The notes under the pieces: model-generated
What the model was told of the DNA's origin: nothing
The model's database searches: none
Seen by the model: the letters and a program-made list of their open reading frames with translations, nothing else
Position numbers and translations under genes: made by a program
Shown here: positions 1-8,554 of the stretch, in pieces
Numbering within the stretch: position 1 is the stretch's first letter
Layout of the letters: every line of letters starts with the position of its first letter
NCBI GenBank assembly: GCA_964514655.1
Contig: CAZEQY010000021.1
Span: forward strand, 1-43,295
Origin: SZAS-7 sp964514655
GTDB lineage: Bacteria > Chlamydiota > Chlamydiia > Chlamydiales > FEN-1388
Direction: 5' to 3'
DNA: 43,295 nucleotides

Positions 1-1318
1 TCAAGTTTTTAACTTAACTCTGCGGATTTCGTGTCCAAAAGAGCCGACCACCTCAGATATCAATACACTACAGATTGGACCTATCGTTCAACTAACAAAG
101 CTCTATATGATTTTTCAGCAAGCAAAGCATGAACAAAAATATGACAAACTTCCTGTGATTACGTTTAGGCTTATAAAAAGCTGTGCCTTTGATTTAGCAT
201 TTGAAGCTGCCTCTTTACTTCCTCAAGATTCTCGAGATTGTCAGTTCTCTCACCTCTCATCAAAGTATGCTGAATTTGAAGAGTATGATAGCGCTCTACA
301 AGTCGCAGACAAAATAGAAGATAGACGCACACGATCATATGCTAAAAGCCGCGTCGTACACCTGCTTGCAGAAACTCAACAATTTGAAAAAGCCCTGGAA
401 ATTGCGCCCACTATCGATGATATCGGAGAGCAAGAAGCTGCCTATGGAACTATTGCTCGCGAATTAATCAATGATGGACGAGTTGATGAAGCATTGAGAT
501 TGATGATCCCACGCGATCCCACAATAAAGGGCATCTATGTTAGAGCTCCAAGAGATAGCGTTTTGCTGCTTGCTCTAGAAAAGCATATCAAAAAATCGAA
601 GTTTTGTCTTCAAGAAAAATGGCTACCAAGAGCAATGGAACTTGTAAATCTGATGCATGGCGAAGAGCCAAAAGATGATGCTTGTATAGACATTATAAAG
701 GCCCTTATGAAATATGATATCAAGAGCCATGTTGAACTATGCAAAGACCTTGCTGATAAGCACATCTCATCCCAAGAAAATAAGGATAGGGCATACGACA
801 TCATCATTAGAGGACTAGACTATAAGCATCTACCAATTGCCCTTGGCCTACAAGAGCCTTATAAAAAAGTAGCACTAACACGCTTTGTAAGCAGCCTTGT
901 AGAACAGAGTAACTATGACGATGCACGCATGATTGTCACGACGCACATGAACTCTGAAGAAGAGCTGCTACTCCTTAATGATAAAATACTTCTGCAAAAC
1001 GTAAAAAACAGCGACACTAACGAAGCAGTAGCAATCGCTAAAACGATTAAAGACAAGATATATAGAGAAAGCGCTATACGCCACCTTGCAGGCCGCATTT
1101 TACATGGCAAATCGTTTAAAGATGCAGTTGCCAGTGCAAATACAATTACAGACACAGAAACTAGGGAACATATTCTTTGGAGAGTAATTGGCTCCACATT
1201 TAACATCCTCAATTTCTTCCCTGATGAAGAGGACCTTGCTTATGCTCGCGAAGTTGCTGAGAAGATGACAATCGATGAATATAAAAACCTGGCACTTGAA
1301 GCTTTAAAGCCAAACTAA
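1..1318 (+). CDS. Helical-repeat (TPR/PPR-like) protein, 5' end missing
   Basis: The first ATG in frame is at 107, but the frame stays open without a stop from base 2 to that ATG and reads as plausible protein. There is also no Shine-Dalgarno sequence before 107. The gene therefore most likely starts outside the window. The visible protein is a run of roughly 30-35-residue helical hairpins of the type '...YA..R..LAE...FEKALEIA..I.D...', which resembles bacterial TPR-like solenoids used for protein binding. No catalytic motif, signal peptide or membrane segment is visible. The next gene follows after 23 bp on the same strand. Chlamydiae use such solenoids as secretion chaperones, scaffolds and effectors, but nothing here picks one role. 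The repeat reading is confident; the function is unknown. Confidence 0.7.
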   Translation, partial: QVFNLTLRISCPKEPTTSDINTLQIGPIVQLTKLYMIFQQAKHEQKYDKLPVITFRLIKSCAFDLAFEAASLLPQDSRDCQFSHLSSKYAEFEEYDSALQVADKIEDRRTRSYAKSRVVHLLAETQQFEKALEIAPTIDDIGEQEAAYGTIARELINDGRVDEALRLMIPRDPTIKGIYVRAPRDSVLLLALEKHIKKSKFCLQEKWLPRAMELVNLMHGEEPKDDACIDIIKALMKYDIKSHVELCKDLADKHISSQENKDRAYDIIIRGLDYKHLPIALGLQEPYKKVALTRFVSSLVEQSNYDDARMIVTTHMNSEEELLLLNDKILLQNVKNSDTNEAVAIAKTIKDKIYRESAIRHLAGRILHGKSFKDAVASANTITDTETREHILWRVIGSTFNILNFFPDEEDLAYAREVAEKMTIDEYKNLALEALKPN

Positions 1319-1341
1319 AATAAACCACAAAGGAGTGCGTC

Positions 1342-2124
1342 ATGGCAGCAAGAGTTGAGCCATCGAATTTTTATTGGTATAATAGCCCTGTTGAGAATAT
1401 ACAGGCTGTTCTTCCTAGAAACCAAAAAATTACAACGCAATTTCCCAAGAATGTTGCACTTATCCGCATGGCTGTAACGGGTATTTTTGCTGCACTTTTA
1501 GTTGCAAAAATAGGCCTCACAGTATGGGCTTGGCCCGTTATGGCCCTTGCATCTGGCTTTGCCATCTATACAGCTGTTAAGCATATACTTATGCGAGATC
1601 CTCTCGTAAGCGCCATGTATACAATTGCAGGAGGCGAGCGGCAATACCATAACCTTCCTGAATGGCAGGTCGATCCCGATAAAAAACTCTATGAAACCAT
1701 CTCTGCCATTAACTGGGATGATGTACACCACCCTCTACACCGTGCTACTACAACGGATGGCAGAAAGGTGCTTATTGTAAAAGCCTATGATTATAAAGAG
1801 CGTACTGAACATTGCCCATCCTCTTCGTCTAAGCATGTGATTGCTTTTGTGGAAAAACTTGGGGCCTTTGATGTTCCTCGTGTCATATCAAATCTGCATG
1901 AGATCATTGACTCAATACTTACGGCCTTTCCTTTATCCTGGCCTAGAGATCTAGAAAATCACTCCTCGCGAGTTCTTGGTAGTGGTTTTGTTTCTGATTT
2001 GGATCATACTAATCGTCATCACGAAACAATGGAATCCTCAATCTCCTCAGAGCTCGTGAATGAACTGATTCAACAACGAGAAGGCCGATCAGTAAGGCTC
2101 CCGCGCGTTGAGCTCATCGAGTAA
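1342..2124 (+). CDS. Unknown protein with a paired transmembrane hairpin
   Basis: The start ATG at 1342 has a good AAGGAG ribosome-binding site 5-6 bases upstream. The 260-residue product has a short hydrophilic N-terminus, then two closely spaced hydrophobic helices (about residues 42-64 and 66-86), then a soluble C-terminal part of about 170 residues. There is no signal peptide. This bilobed hydrophobic pattern is the usual feature of chlamydial inclusion-membrane (Inc) proteins, but it is also shared by ordinary small membrane proteins, so an Inc role is only a possibility. The gene probably shares a transcript with the helical-repeat gene 23 bp upstream and ends 15 bp before a convergent gene. 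I recognise no family. Confidence 0.75.
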   Translation: MAARVEPSNFYWYNSPVENIQAVLPRNQKITTQFPKNVALIRMAVTGIFAALLVAKIGLTVWAWPVMALASGFAIYTAVKHILMRDPLVSAMYTIAGGERQYHNLPEWQVDPDKKLYETISAINWDDVHHPLHRATTTDGRKVLIVKAYDYKERTEHCPSSSSKHVIAFVEKLGAFDVPRVISNLHEIIDSILTAFPLSWPRDLENHSSRVLGSGFVSDLDHTNRHHETMESSISSELVNELIQQREGRSVRLPRVELIE

Positions 2125-2139
2125 GATGGGGCCTAATGC

Positions 2140-2556
2140 CTAGAATTTTTTCTGGAGATTCTTCCAGATAGCCATGCCTGATACAGCAAAATCCATCAGG
2201 TCATTCACTGTTTTGGCTACTGGATGTGTGCTGTTGTTTGCCTTGAGGCTGGCACCTTTTGCTCCCAAAAGGCCTCCTAAGACTGCACCAACAACTATGC
2301 CTTTACGAAAGTCTTTGCTATCAAGATCTGAAACAACTTCATTTTTTACAGTTTCGATAATCTCTTGTGCTTTTTCTGTAAAACACTCTGTACTCTCGGG
2401 GATATTAGATTGAAGATCCTGCATGAAGTCTTGCAGCTTTTCGCCATACTCGCTTATGCTCGATTTGCAGTTTTTGTTTTTTGACAGCATAACAGCTGCG
2501 ATGCCCGCAACGAGCCCGCCAAGAACTGCCCCGACTACCACTTTTTTGCTCGACAT
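2140..2556 (-). CDS. YtxH-like glycine-zipper envelope protein
   Basis: This 138-residue protein starts with a glycine-rich hydrophobic helix (GAVLGGLVAGIAAVML) and has a second similar stretch near residues 87-100 (GIVVGAVLGGLLGA), separated by a polar, probably helical segment. The pattern matches the YtxH-like / glycine-zipper group of small membrane-anchored proteins, whose exact role is unknown. A strong AAAGGAG lies just before the ATG at 2556. It starts 3 bp after the stop of the DUF948-like gene, so the two form an operon. DUF948 and YtxH proteins are commonly encoded together in bacteria, which supports both calls. The two glycine zippers could allow oligomerisation or dual membrane insertion (inference). 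Confidence 0.75.
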   Translation of the reverse strand: MSSKKVVVGAVLGGLVAGIAAVMLSKNKNCKSSISEYGEKLQDFMQDLQSNIPESTECFTEKAQEIIETVKNEVVSDLDSKDFRKGIVVGAVLGGLLGAKGASLKANNSTHPVAKTVNDLMDFAVSGMAIWKNLQKKF

Positions 2557-2559
2557 CCT

Positions 2560-2871
2560 CTATCTCCTTTTTGATATATTTTGCCAAAGAAGCATCCCGC
2601 GCACCAATAAGTCAACTCCGTCTATCGCGATATTTGTCTCTTCTTCAGAAACTCTGCGCTTCTTGGCGGTAATGTTCTCAAGGCTTTCACCAACGTCTTC
2701 AAGTGAGCAAAATAGCGGATTTAGGCACTTGAGCTTGCAATTGACGTCATCAAGCGTCTTATTGAGTTTTTGCATGGACTTGCTTGAGTCGTAGAGAAAT
2801 TTAGACAAAAAGCCTACAAGCACTACAAACGCGACAGCACAGACTATTATAACTATTTCAGCCGGACTCAT
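2560..2871 (-). CDS. DUF948-like single-span membrane protein
   Basis: This 103-residue protein has an N-terminal transmembrane helix (about residues 4-26) followed by a soluble helical tail with the spacing of a short coiled coil ('SSKSMQKLNKTLDDVNCKL'). Topology and size fit the DUF948 family, usually found next to YtxH-like genes, as it is here (3 bp downstream). The ATG at 2871 has a purine-rich AGGGGG site about 6 bases upstream. A promoter candidate lies at 2898-2925. The function of the family is not established; stress or cell-envelope roles have been suggested. The Cys/Leu-rich middle (residues 45-57) is the only unusual composition. Confidence 0.65.
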   Translation of the reverse strand: MSPAEIVIIVCAVAFVVLVGFLSKFLYDSSKSMQKLNKTLDDVNCKLKCLNPLFCSLEDVGESLENITAKKRRVSEEETNIAIDGVDLLVRGMLLWQNISKRR

Positions 2872-2897
2872 ATTCCCCCTTGCATCCTATTTACCCT

Positions 2898-2925
2898 ATC
2901 ATATCTAAAAATAAATTTATGTAAA
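2898..2925 (-). promoter_or_regulatory. Predicted promoter of the DUF948/YtxH operon
   Basis: Read on the minus strand: TTTACA, a 16-base spacer, then TATGAT, about 27 bases before the ATG at 2871. Each hexamer matches the sigma-70/sigma-66 consensus at five of six positions. The surroundings are very AT-rich, which raises the chance of a false match. Confidence 0.45.
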
Positions 2926-2960
2926 TAAATATTTTACTTAGAGGGGAAATGGTCAAAATT

Positions 2961-3110
2961 TTAGAGTTTGCTGGGGAATCTGGGGTGTTTGCCTAATTGT
3001 GCAAGTGTGCTTAGGGCTAGTTTTAGCAGTTTATTCTGGTCAGGTTGTCGTATAAACTCTCGTACCCAGCTGTTTGGTTGAGGTGCAGCTTTTGTTTTAT
3101 CGATTGTCAT
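2961..3110 (-). CDS. Small hypothetical protein (49 aa) behind recX
   Basis: An ATG at 3110 overlaps the last 14 bases of recX in another frame and opens a 49-codon frame ending at 2961. The product is basic and Pro/Leu-rich (it contains PNSWVREFIRQPDQNKLLKL and ends HPRFPSKL), with an amphipathic helix predicted in the middle. The overlap with recX suggests translational coupling; no independent Shine-Dalgarno is evident. It could also be a chance frame or the remnant of a longer gene. I recognise no family. It fills most of an otherwise empty interval of 225 bp. Confidence 0.4.
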   Translation of the reverse strand: MTIDKTKAAPQPNSWVREFIRQPDQNKLLKLALSTLAQLGKHPRFPSKL

Positions 3111-3687
3111 TGTTGGTCACTTTTGTTATTGCTGTGTAGGAAAAGCCGCGTCTTACAAGGGCCTGTAGAGCTTTTTGCCTTTTTGCAAAGTCTGCAGCCT
3201 TGTCTAAAAGTATGGGGTAGCGCTTTTGTATGAGGGCATGTAGGGTCTCTTCTTCGGGCGCAAGGTGCTCATCAAGGGCGTATGGCGTTATGCCTCGCTG
3301 ATTTGCCTTGTAGATTATTTCACGGCGGCTTTTGCCTTGTCTTTGAAGGCGCTTTACAAATTGGGCTTCATACTCATTGTCGTTAAGAGTGCCAAGGCGC
3401 ATAAGCTCTTGCAGCGCATATTCTATGGCACGATCAGAATAATGACGCTCTGCAAGGTAAGCTCTAAGCTCTTTAGTATGCATAGCTCGCCTTGATAGCT
3501 TATGTAGGCTTTGAATAAGGGCTTGACGCTCTTCTAAAGGCCAAAACCGATCAAAAAACTCACTCCTAGAAGCAACATCCCACTGCATAAGTTCCGACTT
3601 TTTAAAGGACTTATCAATGGTGATAATGTGCTCATCTTGCAAAAAGAGCTCTAGACTATTTCTTACTTGGCTGCAATGCGGACGCAT
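3097..3687 (-). CDS. recX: Regulatory protein RecX
   Basis: The 196-residue product has the all-helical tandem three-helix repeats of RecX: residues 60-100 contain 'LSRRAMHTKELRAYLAERHYSDRAIEYAL' spread over the first repeat, and the second contains 'NDNEYEAQFVKRLQRQGKS'. RecX proteins bind RecA filaments and restrain or modulate recombination. Its first 32 bases overlap the 3' end of parC, so it is probably translated from the parE-parC transcript; it is not next to recA here. Length is slightly above the usual 150-180 residues because of an N-terminal extension of about 45 residues. A shorter internal start is therefore possible. Confidence 0.85.
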   Translation of the reverse strand: MRPHCSQVRNSLELFLQDEHIITIDKSFKKSELMQWDVASRSEFFDRFWPLEERQALIQSLHKLSRRAMHTKELRAYLAERHYSDRAIEYALQELMRLGTLNDNEYEAQFVKRLQRQGKSRREIIYKANQRGITPYALDEHLAPEEETLHALIQKRYPILLDKAADFAKRQKALQALVRRGFSYTAITKVTNNDNR

Positions 3688-5581
3688 GTGTAATTTCCAT
3701 TACAGGACGAGGCGACATTTTTACGCCGTGGGCAGCTACGCCCTTTATTGCCACTTCCTTAAATTCATACTGCAGACTCGCATGTTTTTGCTTTACCTTG
3801 GGTACAAGCTGCACAAGCAAGGTAGGCTCGTGATCTGATGAAAAGTACTGCAACACTCCCCCTTCATCGATAAAGGGATACTCTTTTTCGAGAATAAACT
3901 GCTTAACGATAAAGCGCTTTGCAAACGAAAAGCTGGTTTTGGGATCGCGATAGCAGACATTAAAGACCGTCTTTTTGTCGGCAACGCCGCAAAAGAGAAT
4001 TTTGTCCTTATCTTTACCAATATACTGCTTTTCAGGGATGTTAATAACCTTGTACGTACCGCTCTTATAAAAGACCAAGAGCTTATCAAAGTTTGTGCAA
4101 GCAATATCCTGAGCGCCTGTAACCTTAGTTCCAATGTAGCCTGTTTTTGGGTCAAAGCCAACGGTAATTTCTTTAGTCTCTATTGCCTTTTTGTCGATAG
4201 CAGCTATTTGCTGGATCTCTGTTTTTCGTGCAAAGTGCTTGCCATAGCGGTCTATAAGCGATTTTAAGTAGGTGATAGCATATGGCTTTAGCTTTTTAAG
4301 ATGGCCACGAGTCTTCTGCAGGCTTTTTTCAAGAGCTTTAATGTCCTCTTGATTTTTTTCTATGTCAAAGCGTGCAATGCGCCTGATGGGGATAGCCAAA
4401 AGGCGATCGTAGTCATCTTTTTCCGGAATGCGTGCAAGCTGGTCATGAAAAGGCTTAATGCTCTTTTCTAACACTTTATACATCTCTTCAGACGACTTTA
4501 CTTCTTCAATGTGCTTATAGAGGCGATTTTCGATGAATATCTGCTCTAAGGTCTTTTCAAAGATAGACTGAAGATAGCCCTCTTCTTCAAGCTCAAGCTC
4601 GTGCTTTAAGTAGCCAAGTAATAGCGTTACATGATGCTGTAGAATGTCCTGCACAGTAACTTCTGCGGGCAGATCATCCTTAATCAGAATCATCTGCGGC
4701 ACTAAGCTCACCTGGCATTCTGTATAGTGATAGAGATGATCAAGCACATCTTCTGCATACTGACCGCGAACAAGCTTAATCTCAATTTCCACATTCTCTG
4801 AGGTGTAGTCTGAGATAGAGTCTATCTTTATTTTGCCGCGCTTTGCGGCTTCGTCTACAGAGTTTATGAGCGACTCTGTAGTCGTGCCGTAGCAGATTTC
4901 TCGGATGATAAGCGTCTTTGGATCTTTTACCTGAATTTTTGCTCGAAGCTTGACCTTACCTTTACCTCCGGCATACTCTGAAGCATCCATAATGCCGCCA
5001 GTAGGAAAGTCCGGTAGCACTTCATAAGGCCTATCTTCTAGTATCGCAATCTCTGCCTCAATAAGCTCTACAAAGTTGTGCGGAAGCACCTTTGTAGACA
5101 TGCCGACAGCAATACCTTCAGCCCCTAAAAGCAGCGTGAGCGGAATTTTTGCAGGAAAGGTAACAGGCTCGTGGTTTCTGCCATCATATGATGGAACAAA
5201 CTTTGTGATTCTTGGGTTAAAGAGCACTTCTAGCGCTAAGGGCGATAGACGTGTTTCGATATAACGGGCTGCAGCTGCAGGATCACCGGTATAGAGGTTA
5301 CCAAAGTTTCCTTGGGTGTCTAATAGAAAGCCCCTGAGGCCTATATTTACGATGGACTCATAAATCGGCGCTTCACCGTGCGGGTGAAAGGCCATTGTTT
5401 GACCTGCAACGTTTGCCACCTTGTGGAACTTGCCATCATGCATCTTAAAAAGGGTGTGCATGATGCGTCGCTGCACCGGCTTTAGGCCATCTGCAATATT
5501 TGGTATTGCCCTATCTAAAATAACGTAGGAGGCATATTTGAGGTAATGCTCACGCATGAGCTGCTTTAAATCTTGCTGCAT
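3656..5581 (-). CDS. parC: DNA topoisomerase IV subunit A (chlamydial GyrA_2/ParC type)
   Basis: This is the type IIA topoisomerase breakage-reunion subunit, which with ParE decatenates and relaxes DNA. Visible landmarks are the N-terminal 'DGLKPVQRRI' (residues 31-40), the winged-helix/QRDR segment 'FHPHGEAPIYE' (65-75) and the catalytic tyrosine Y107 in 'AAARYIETRLS'. At 641 residues it is shorter than E. coli ParC and has a reduced C-terminal domain after about residue 490. The QRDR position equal to E. coli GyrA Ser83 is alanine (A71), while the Asp87/Glu84 equivalent is glutamate (E75). parE ends 6 bp upstream and recX overlaps downstream. The parE-parC pair next to hemA matches my memory of the C. 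trachomatis CT660-CT662 order. Confidence 0.93.
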   Translation of the reverse strand: MQQDLKQLMREHYLKYASYVILDRAIPNIADGLKPVQRRIMHTLFKMHDGKFHKVANVAGQTMAFHPHGEAPIYESIVNIGLRGFLLDTQGNFGNLYTGDPAAAARYIETRLSPLALEVLFNPRITKFVPSYDGRNHEPVTFPAKIPLTLLLGAEGIAVGMSTKVLPHNFVELIEAEIAILEDRPYEVLPDFPTGGIMDASEYAGGKGKVKLRAKIQVKDPKTLIIREICYGTTTESLINSVDEAAKRGKIKIDSISDYTSENVEIEIKLVRGQYAEDVLDHLYHYTECQVSLVPQMILIKDDLPAEVTVQDILQHHVTLLLGYLKHELELEEEGYLQSIFEKTLEQIFIENRLYKHIEEVKSSEEMYKVLEKSIKPFHDQLARIPEKDDYDRLLAIPIRRIARFDIEKNQEDIKALEKSLQKTRGHLKKLKPYAITYLKSLIDRYGKHFARKTEIQQIAAIDKKAIETKEITVGFDPKTGYIGTKVTGAQDIACTNFDKLLVFYKSGTYKVINIPEKQYIGKDKDKILFCGVADKKTVFNVCYRDPKTSFSFAKRFIVKQFILEKEYPFIDEGGVLQYFSSDHEPTLLVQLVPKVKQKHASLQYEFKEVAIKGVAAHGVKMSPRPVMEITHASALQPSKK

Positions 5582-5587
5582 AGGCTC

Positions 5588-7405
5588 TTACTCTAAACTC
5601 TCTTCGTGTACAAGGTGCTGCATAATAAAGTTTTTTCGCTCGGGCGTATTTTTGCCCATATAAAATTCAAGCGTCGGATGTACATCTGCAAGATGGCTCA
5701 CAGTGACCGGCTGAAGGCGAATGTCTTCGCCTATAAACTGCCCAAACTCATTTGGAGATATCTCACCAAGGCCCTTAAAGCGGGTGATCTCCACCTGCTT
5801 TGCAGGAAGTTTACTTAGTGCAGCATCTTTTTCTTGCTCGCTGTAGTAGTAGGTAGACTTATCCTTATGGCGTATCTTAAAGAGCGGAGTCTCCAATAAG
5901 TAGAGGTGGCCATTCATCACAAGGCTTTCAAAGTAGGTTAAGAAAAAGGTGATGAGCAGGTTTCTGATGTGCATGCCGTCAACGTCGGCATCTGTTGCGA
6001 TAATCACCTTGTTATAGCGCAAGGTGTCGATGCCATTTTCAATGTTTAAGGCAGACATCAAGTTAAACATCTCTTCATTGCGATAGAGCTGATCTAGCTT
6101 CATACCAAAAACATTTAGGGGCTTACCACGAAGGGGAAAGACCGCCTGTGTAAATGGGTCGCGCGATGCGACGATAGAAGCACCAGCAGAATCGCCCTCA
6201 GTAAGAAAAATCATAGACTTTTCACCCTCAGGAACATCTTCATGCAAGTGGTACTTGCAGTCGCGAAGTTTTGGGATTTTAAGGTAGATCTTCTTTTGCT
6301 TTTCTTTTGCTTCTTTACGTACTGCTGAAAGTTCTTTTCGTAGCTTTTCGTTAAATGCTGTTCGCTCAATAATCCTGTCAGCAATTTCGGTATTTTTATA
6401 GAGGATATCTAAGACAGCTTCTTTAACAGCCTGCGTAAGGGGCGCTTTAAGGTCTGTATTTGAAAGCTTGTTTTTAGTCTGGGACTCAAAGACAGGGTCT
6501 TTTACGCGAACAAGTAACGCTCCGAGTAATCCCTCACGAATGTCTACGCTCTGAAAACTCTTTTTGGCATATTCGCAAACAGCCTTTGCAAAGCCATCAC
6601 GAAAAGCCTGAAGGTGTGTACCGCCATCTGATGTATACTGGCCATTAACAAATGAAAAGTAGTTTTCACCATAGTGGGTCGTATGTAAAAAGGCAAATTC
6701 GAGAGATTTTGAGCGAAAATGCAGAGGCTCATACAGCCTTTCTTCCTTTACTTCGCTATTAATTAAGTCTAAAAGCCCATGCTTAGACTGATAGGGCTCG
6801 CCATTAAAAATTATTTTTAGGCCGGAGTTTAGGTAGCAGTAGTGCCATATGCGCTTTTCTACCATCTCTTTGTTGTAGCGATAATGCTTAAAAAGCTCTG
6901 GATCGGCGATAAACTCTATGTATGTTCCCGCTTTATCGCTACTTTTACCCTGCTTTGTATCTACTTCAACGCCCTTTGCAAAGGTAGCTTCAAAGAACTT
7001 TCCTTCTCGGCATGAGCGGACGATAAAGTGCTGAGAGAGTGCATTTACTGCCTTTAAACCAACGCCGTTTAGGCCAACAGAAAATTGAAACACATCGTCA
7101 TTATATTTAGCGCCCGTGTTCATGCGACTTACGCATTCTACAACCTTTCCAAGAGGAATACCGCGGCCAAAGTCGCGAACTGATACCTTGCCGGCATCTA
7201 CATCGAGCGTTACCTCAATTTCAGAGCCGTGGTTCATGATAAATTCGTCGATGCTGTTATCAATTACTTCTTTTAAAAGAATGTAAATGCCATCATCAGG
7301 ATGTGAGCCATCGCCCAATCGTCCGATATACATCCCGGAGCGAAGTCTGATATGCGAAATCGCATCGAGTGTCTGTACTGCTGTCTCGTCGTATTTTTTT
7401 GCCAT
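5588..7405 (-). CDS. parE: DNA topoisomerase IV subunit B (chlamydial GyrB_2/ParE type)
   Basis: This is the ATPase subunit of topoisomerase IV. GHKL ATPase motifs are clear: 'EVIDNSIDEF', 'GRGIPLG' and 'GLNGVGLKAVNAL'. The Toprim motifs 'EGDSAGA' and 'DADVDGMHIRNLL' hold the acidic metal ligands. I place the start at the ATG at 7405 (product begins MAKKYDE) because upstream in-frame codons to 7465 encode a non-conserved extension that would remove the space for the divergent promoter. The resulting 605 residues fit the family. No strong Shine-Dalgarno precedes 7405, so this start is chosen on homology. parC follows after 6 bp, forming parE-parC(-recX). Confidence 0.93.
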   Translation of the reverse strand: MAKKYDETAVQTLDAISHIRLRSGMYIGRLGDGSHPDDGIYILLKEVIDNSIDEFIMNHGSEIEVTLDVDAGKVSVRDFGRGIPLGKVVECVSRMNTGAKYNDDVFQFSVGLNGVGLKAVNALSQHFIVRSCREGKFFEATFAKGVEVDTKQGKSSDKAGTYIEFIADPELFKHYRYNKEMVEKRIWHYCYLNSGLKIIFNGEPYQSKHGLLDLINSEVKEERLYEPLHFRSKSLEFAFLHTTHYGENYFSFVNGQYTSDGGTHLQAFRDGFAKAVCEYAKKSFQSVDIREGLLGALLVRVKDPVFESQTKNKLSNTDLKAPLTQAVKEAVLDILYKNTEIADRIIERTAFNEKLRKELSAVRKEAKEKQKKIYLKIPKLRDCKYHLHEDVPEGEKSMIFLTEGDSAGASIVASRDPFTQAVFPLRGKPLNVFGMKLDQLYRNEEMFNLMSALNIENGIDTLRYNKVIIATDADVDGMHIRNLLITFFLTYFESLVMNGHLYLLETPLFKIRHKDKSTYYYSEQEKDAALSKLPAKQVEITRFKGLGEISPNEFGQFIGEDIRLQPVTVSHLADVHPTLEFYMGKNTPERKNFIMQHLVHEESLE

Positions 7406-7465
7406 AATATCGGCAGAATAGCACAAAACCAATTTACAATCTAGAGCTCTATCCTGACCACGCAC

Positions 7466-7493
7466 TTGTTAACAAACGTTGCAACTGTTATAA
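7466..7493 (+). promoter_or_regulatory. Promoter of pseB-like/hemA in the divergent region
   Basis: TTGTTA (7466-7471), a 16-base spacer and TTATAA (7488-7493) precede the ATG at 7520 by 26 bases. The -35 lies in a 10-bp palindrome TTGTTAACAA (7466-7475), and an 8-bp palindrome GTTGCAAC (7478-7485) occupies the spacer. These could serve as operator half-sites between the divergent parE and pseB genes, although short palindromes are common by chance. Confidence 0.5.
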
Positions 7494-7519
7494 GTCGGCA
7501 AAACGACAATAGGACAGAC

Positions 7520-8548
7520 ATGGTCTCATCATACCTACGAAATAAAAACATACTGATAACTGGCGGTACGGGCAGTTTTGGCAAGGCTTGTGCCTATCAC
7601 CTCCTTCAACACGATCTATGCAACAAGGTCATTATTTTTAGCCGCGATGAATGGAAGCAGTGGCAGATGCAACAGTCTAGCCCCATCTTTTCTCATCCAA
7701 AGGTGCGCTATTTTTTGGGTGATGTGCGCGATAAAGAACGCCTAGAAAGAGCCTTTTGCGATGTTAATGTCGTCATACATGCCGCAGCCTTAAAACAGGT
7801 GCCCGCTGCAGAATATAACCCAAGTGAGTTTGTTAAGACAAATGTCAATGGCGCTATGAACATCATTGATGCTGCAATCAATGCCGGGGTTGAAAAAGTA
7901 CTTGGCCTATCTACTGATAAGGCAGTAAACCCCGTAAACCTCTATGGAGCTACAAAGCTCTGTTCTGACAAGCTACTAATCTGCGGTAATGCCTACGTTG
8001 GCAAAAAGGGCTATCCAACATTTTCTGTCGTTCGTTATGGCAACGTTCTTGGAAGCCGCGGGAGCCTATTACCCCACTGGAAGGATATCCTTGCCAAGGG
8101 CAAAAAATCCCTTCCCATCACAGACGTTCGCATGACGCGCTTTTGGATAACACTTCCTCAGGCAGTAGAGTTTGTATTAAAGTGCCTAGAAAGTTCTGTG
8201 GGGGGCGAAATTTTTATTCCAAAATCCCCAAGTGTAAAGATTGTAGACCTAGCAAAAGCGCTCGCGCCAGATGCGAGCCTAGACATTACAGGCATTCGTC
8301 CCGGAGAAAAACTACACGAGCTTTTAGTATCGCAGGATGAGGCAAGGCAGACATTTGAAGCATCCGATCGCTTTATTGTAGCGCCTTTAGCATCTTCTAG
8401 AGCCTATCAACACTACTCACAAGATAGCAAAATCAAAAAGACGCACGATGACTTTGTGCTTGCATCAAATGTTAATCCCCTCTTTACAGAGTCTATAGAG
8501 TCAATATCATCGCTTATTTCTCAAGTTTCAACGCCGGGAGAGTACTAA
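7520..8548 (+). CDS. pseB: UDP-GlcNAc 4,6-dehydratase-like SDR (PseB/FlaA1 type)
   Basis: Extended SDR of the polysaccharide-biosynthesis CapD/FlaA1/PseB branch. It has the NAD(P)-binding 'TGGTGSFG' (residues 14-21), 'DVRD' after beta-3, 'AALKQVPAAEYNP' and the active-site region 'LSTDKAVNPVNLYGATK', with Asp-Lys plus Tyr/Lys as in UDP-GlcNAc 4,6-dehydratases (inverting). PseB converts UDP-GlcNAc to a 4-keto-6-deoxy sugar, the first step towards pseudaminic acid. The start at 7520 has AGGA five bases upstream; an earlier ATG at 7466 overlaps the predicted -35. It is 6 bp before hemA. In remembered chlamydial order hemA is directly beside parE, so this gene looks inserted. Family is sure; exact sugar product is inferred, and a capsule or LPS role is the alternative. 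Confidence 0.82.
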   Translation: MVSSYLRNKNILITGGTGSFGKACAYHLLQHDLCNKVIIFSRDEWKQWQMQQSSPIFSHPKVRYFLGDVRDKERLERAFCDVNVVIHAAALKQVPAAEYNPSEFVKTNVNGAMNIIDAAINAGVEKVLGLSTDKAVNPVNLYGATKLCSDKLLICGNAYVGKKGYPTFSVVRYGNVLGSRGSLLPHWKDILAKGKKSLPITDVRMTRFWITLPQAVEFVLKCLESSVGGEIFIPKSPSVKIVDLAKALAPDASLDITGIRPGEKLHELLVSQDEARQTFEASDRFIVAPLASSRAYQHYSQDSKIKKTHDDFVLASNVNPLFTESIESISSLISQVSTPGEY

Positions 8549-8554
8549 AAGCTC

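Noticed and set aside
3265..3495. Plus-strand open frames antisense to recX, and many similar ones opposite long genes across the window
   Set aside because: They mirror the codon pattern of the real gene on the other strand, lack ribosome-binding sites and have no recognisable motifs.
5281..5400. Alanine at the QRDR position equal to GyrA Ser83 (A71 of ParC) as an acquired quinolone-resistance mutation
   Set aside because: This topoisomerase subgroup differs from E. coli GyrA and ParC at many sites; an alanine there may simply be ancestral, and nothing indicates drug selection.
7406..7519. N-terminal extensions of parE (to 7465) and of the pseB-like gene (from 7466)
   Set aside because: Both would leave no room for divergent promoters, add sequence unlike the families, and ignore the AGGA-preceded ATG at 7520.
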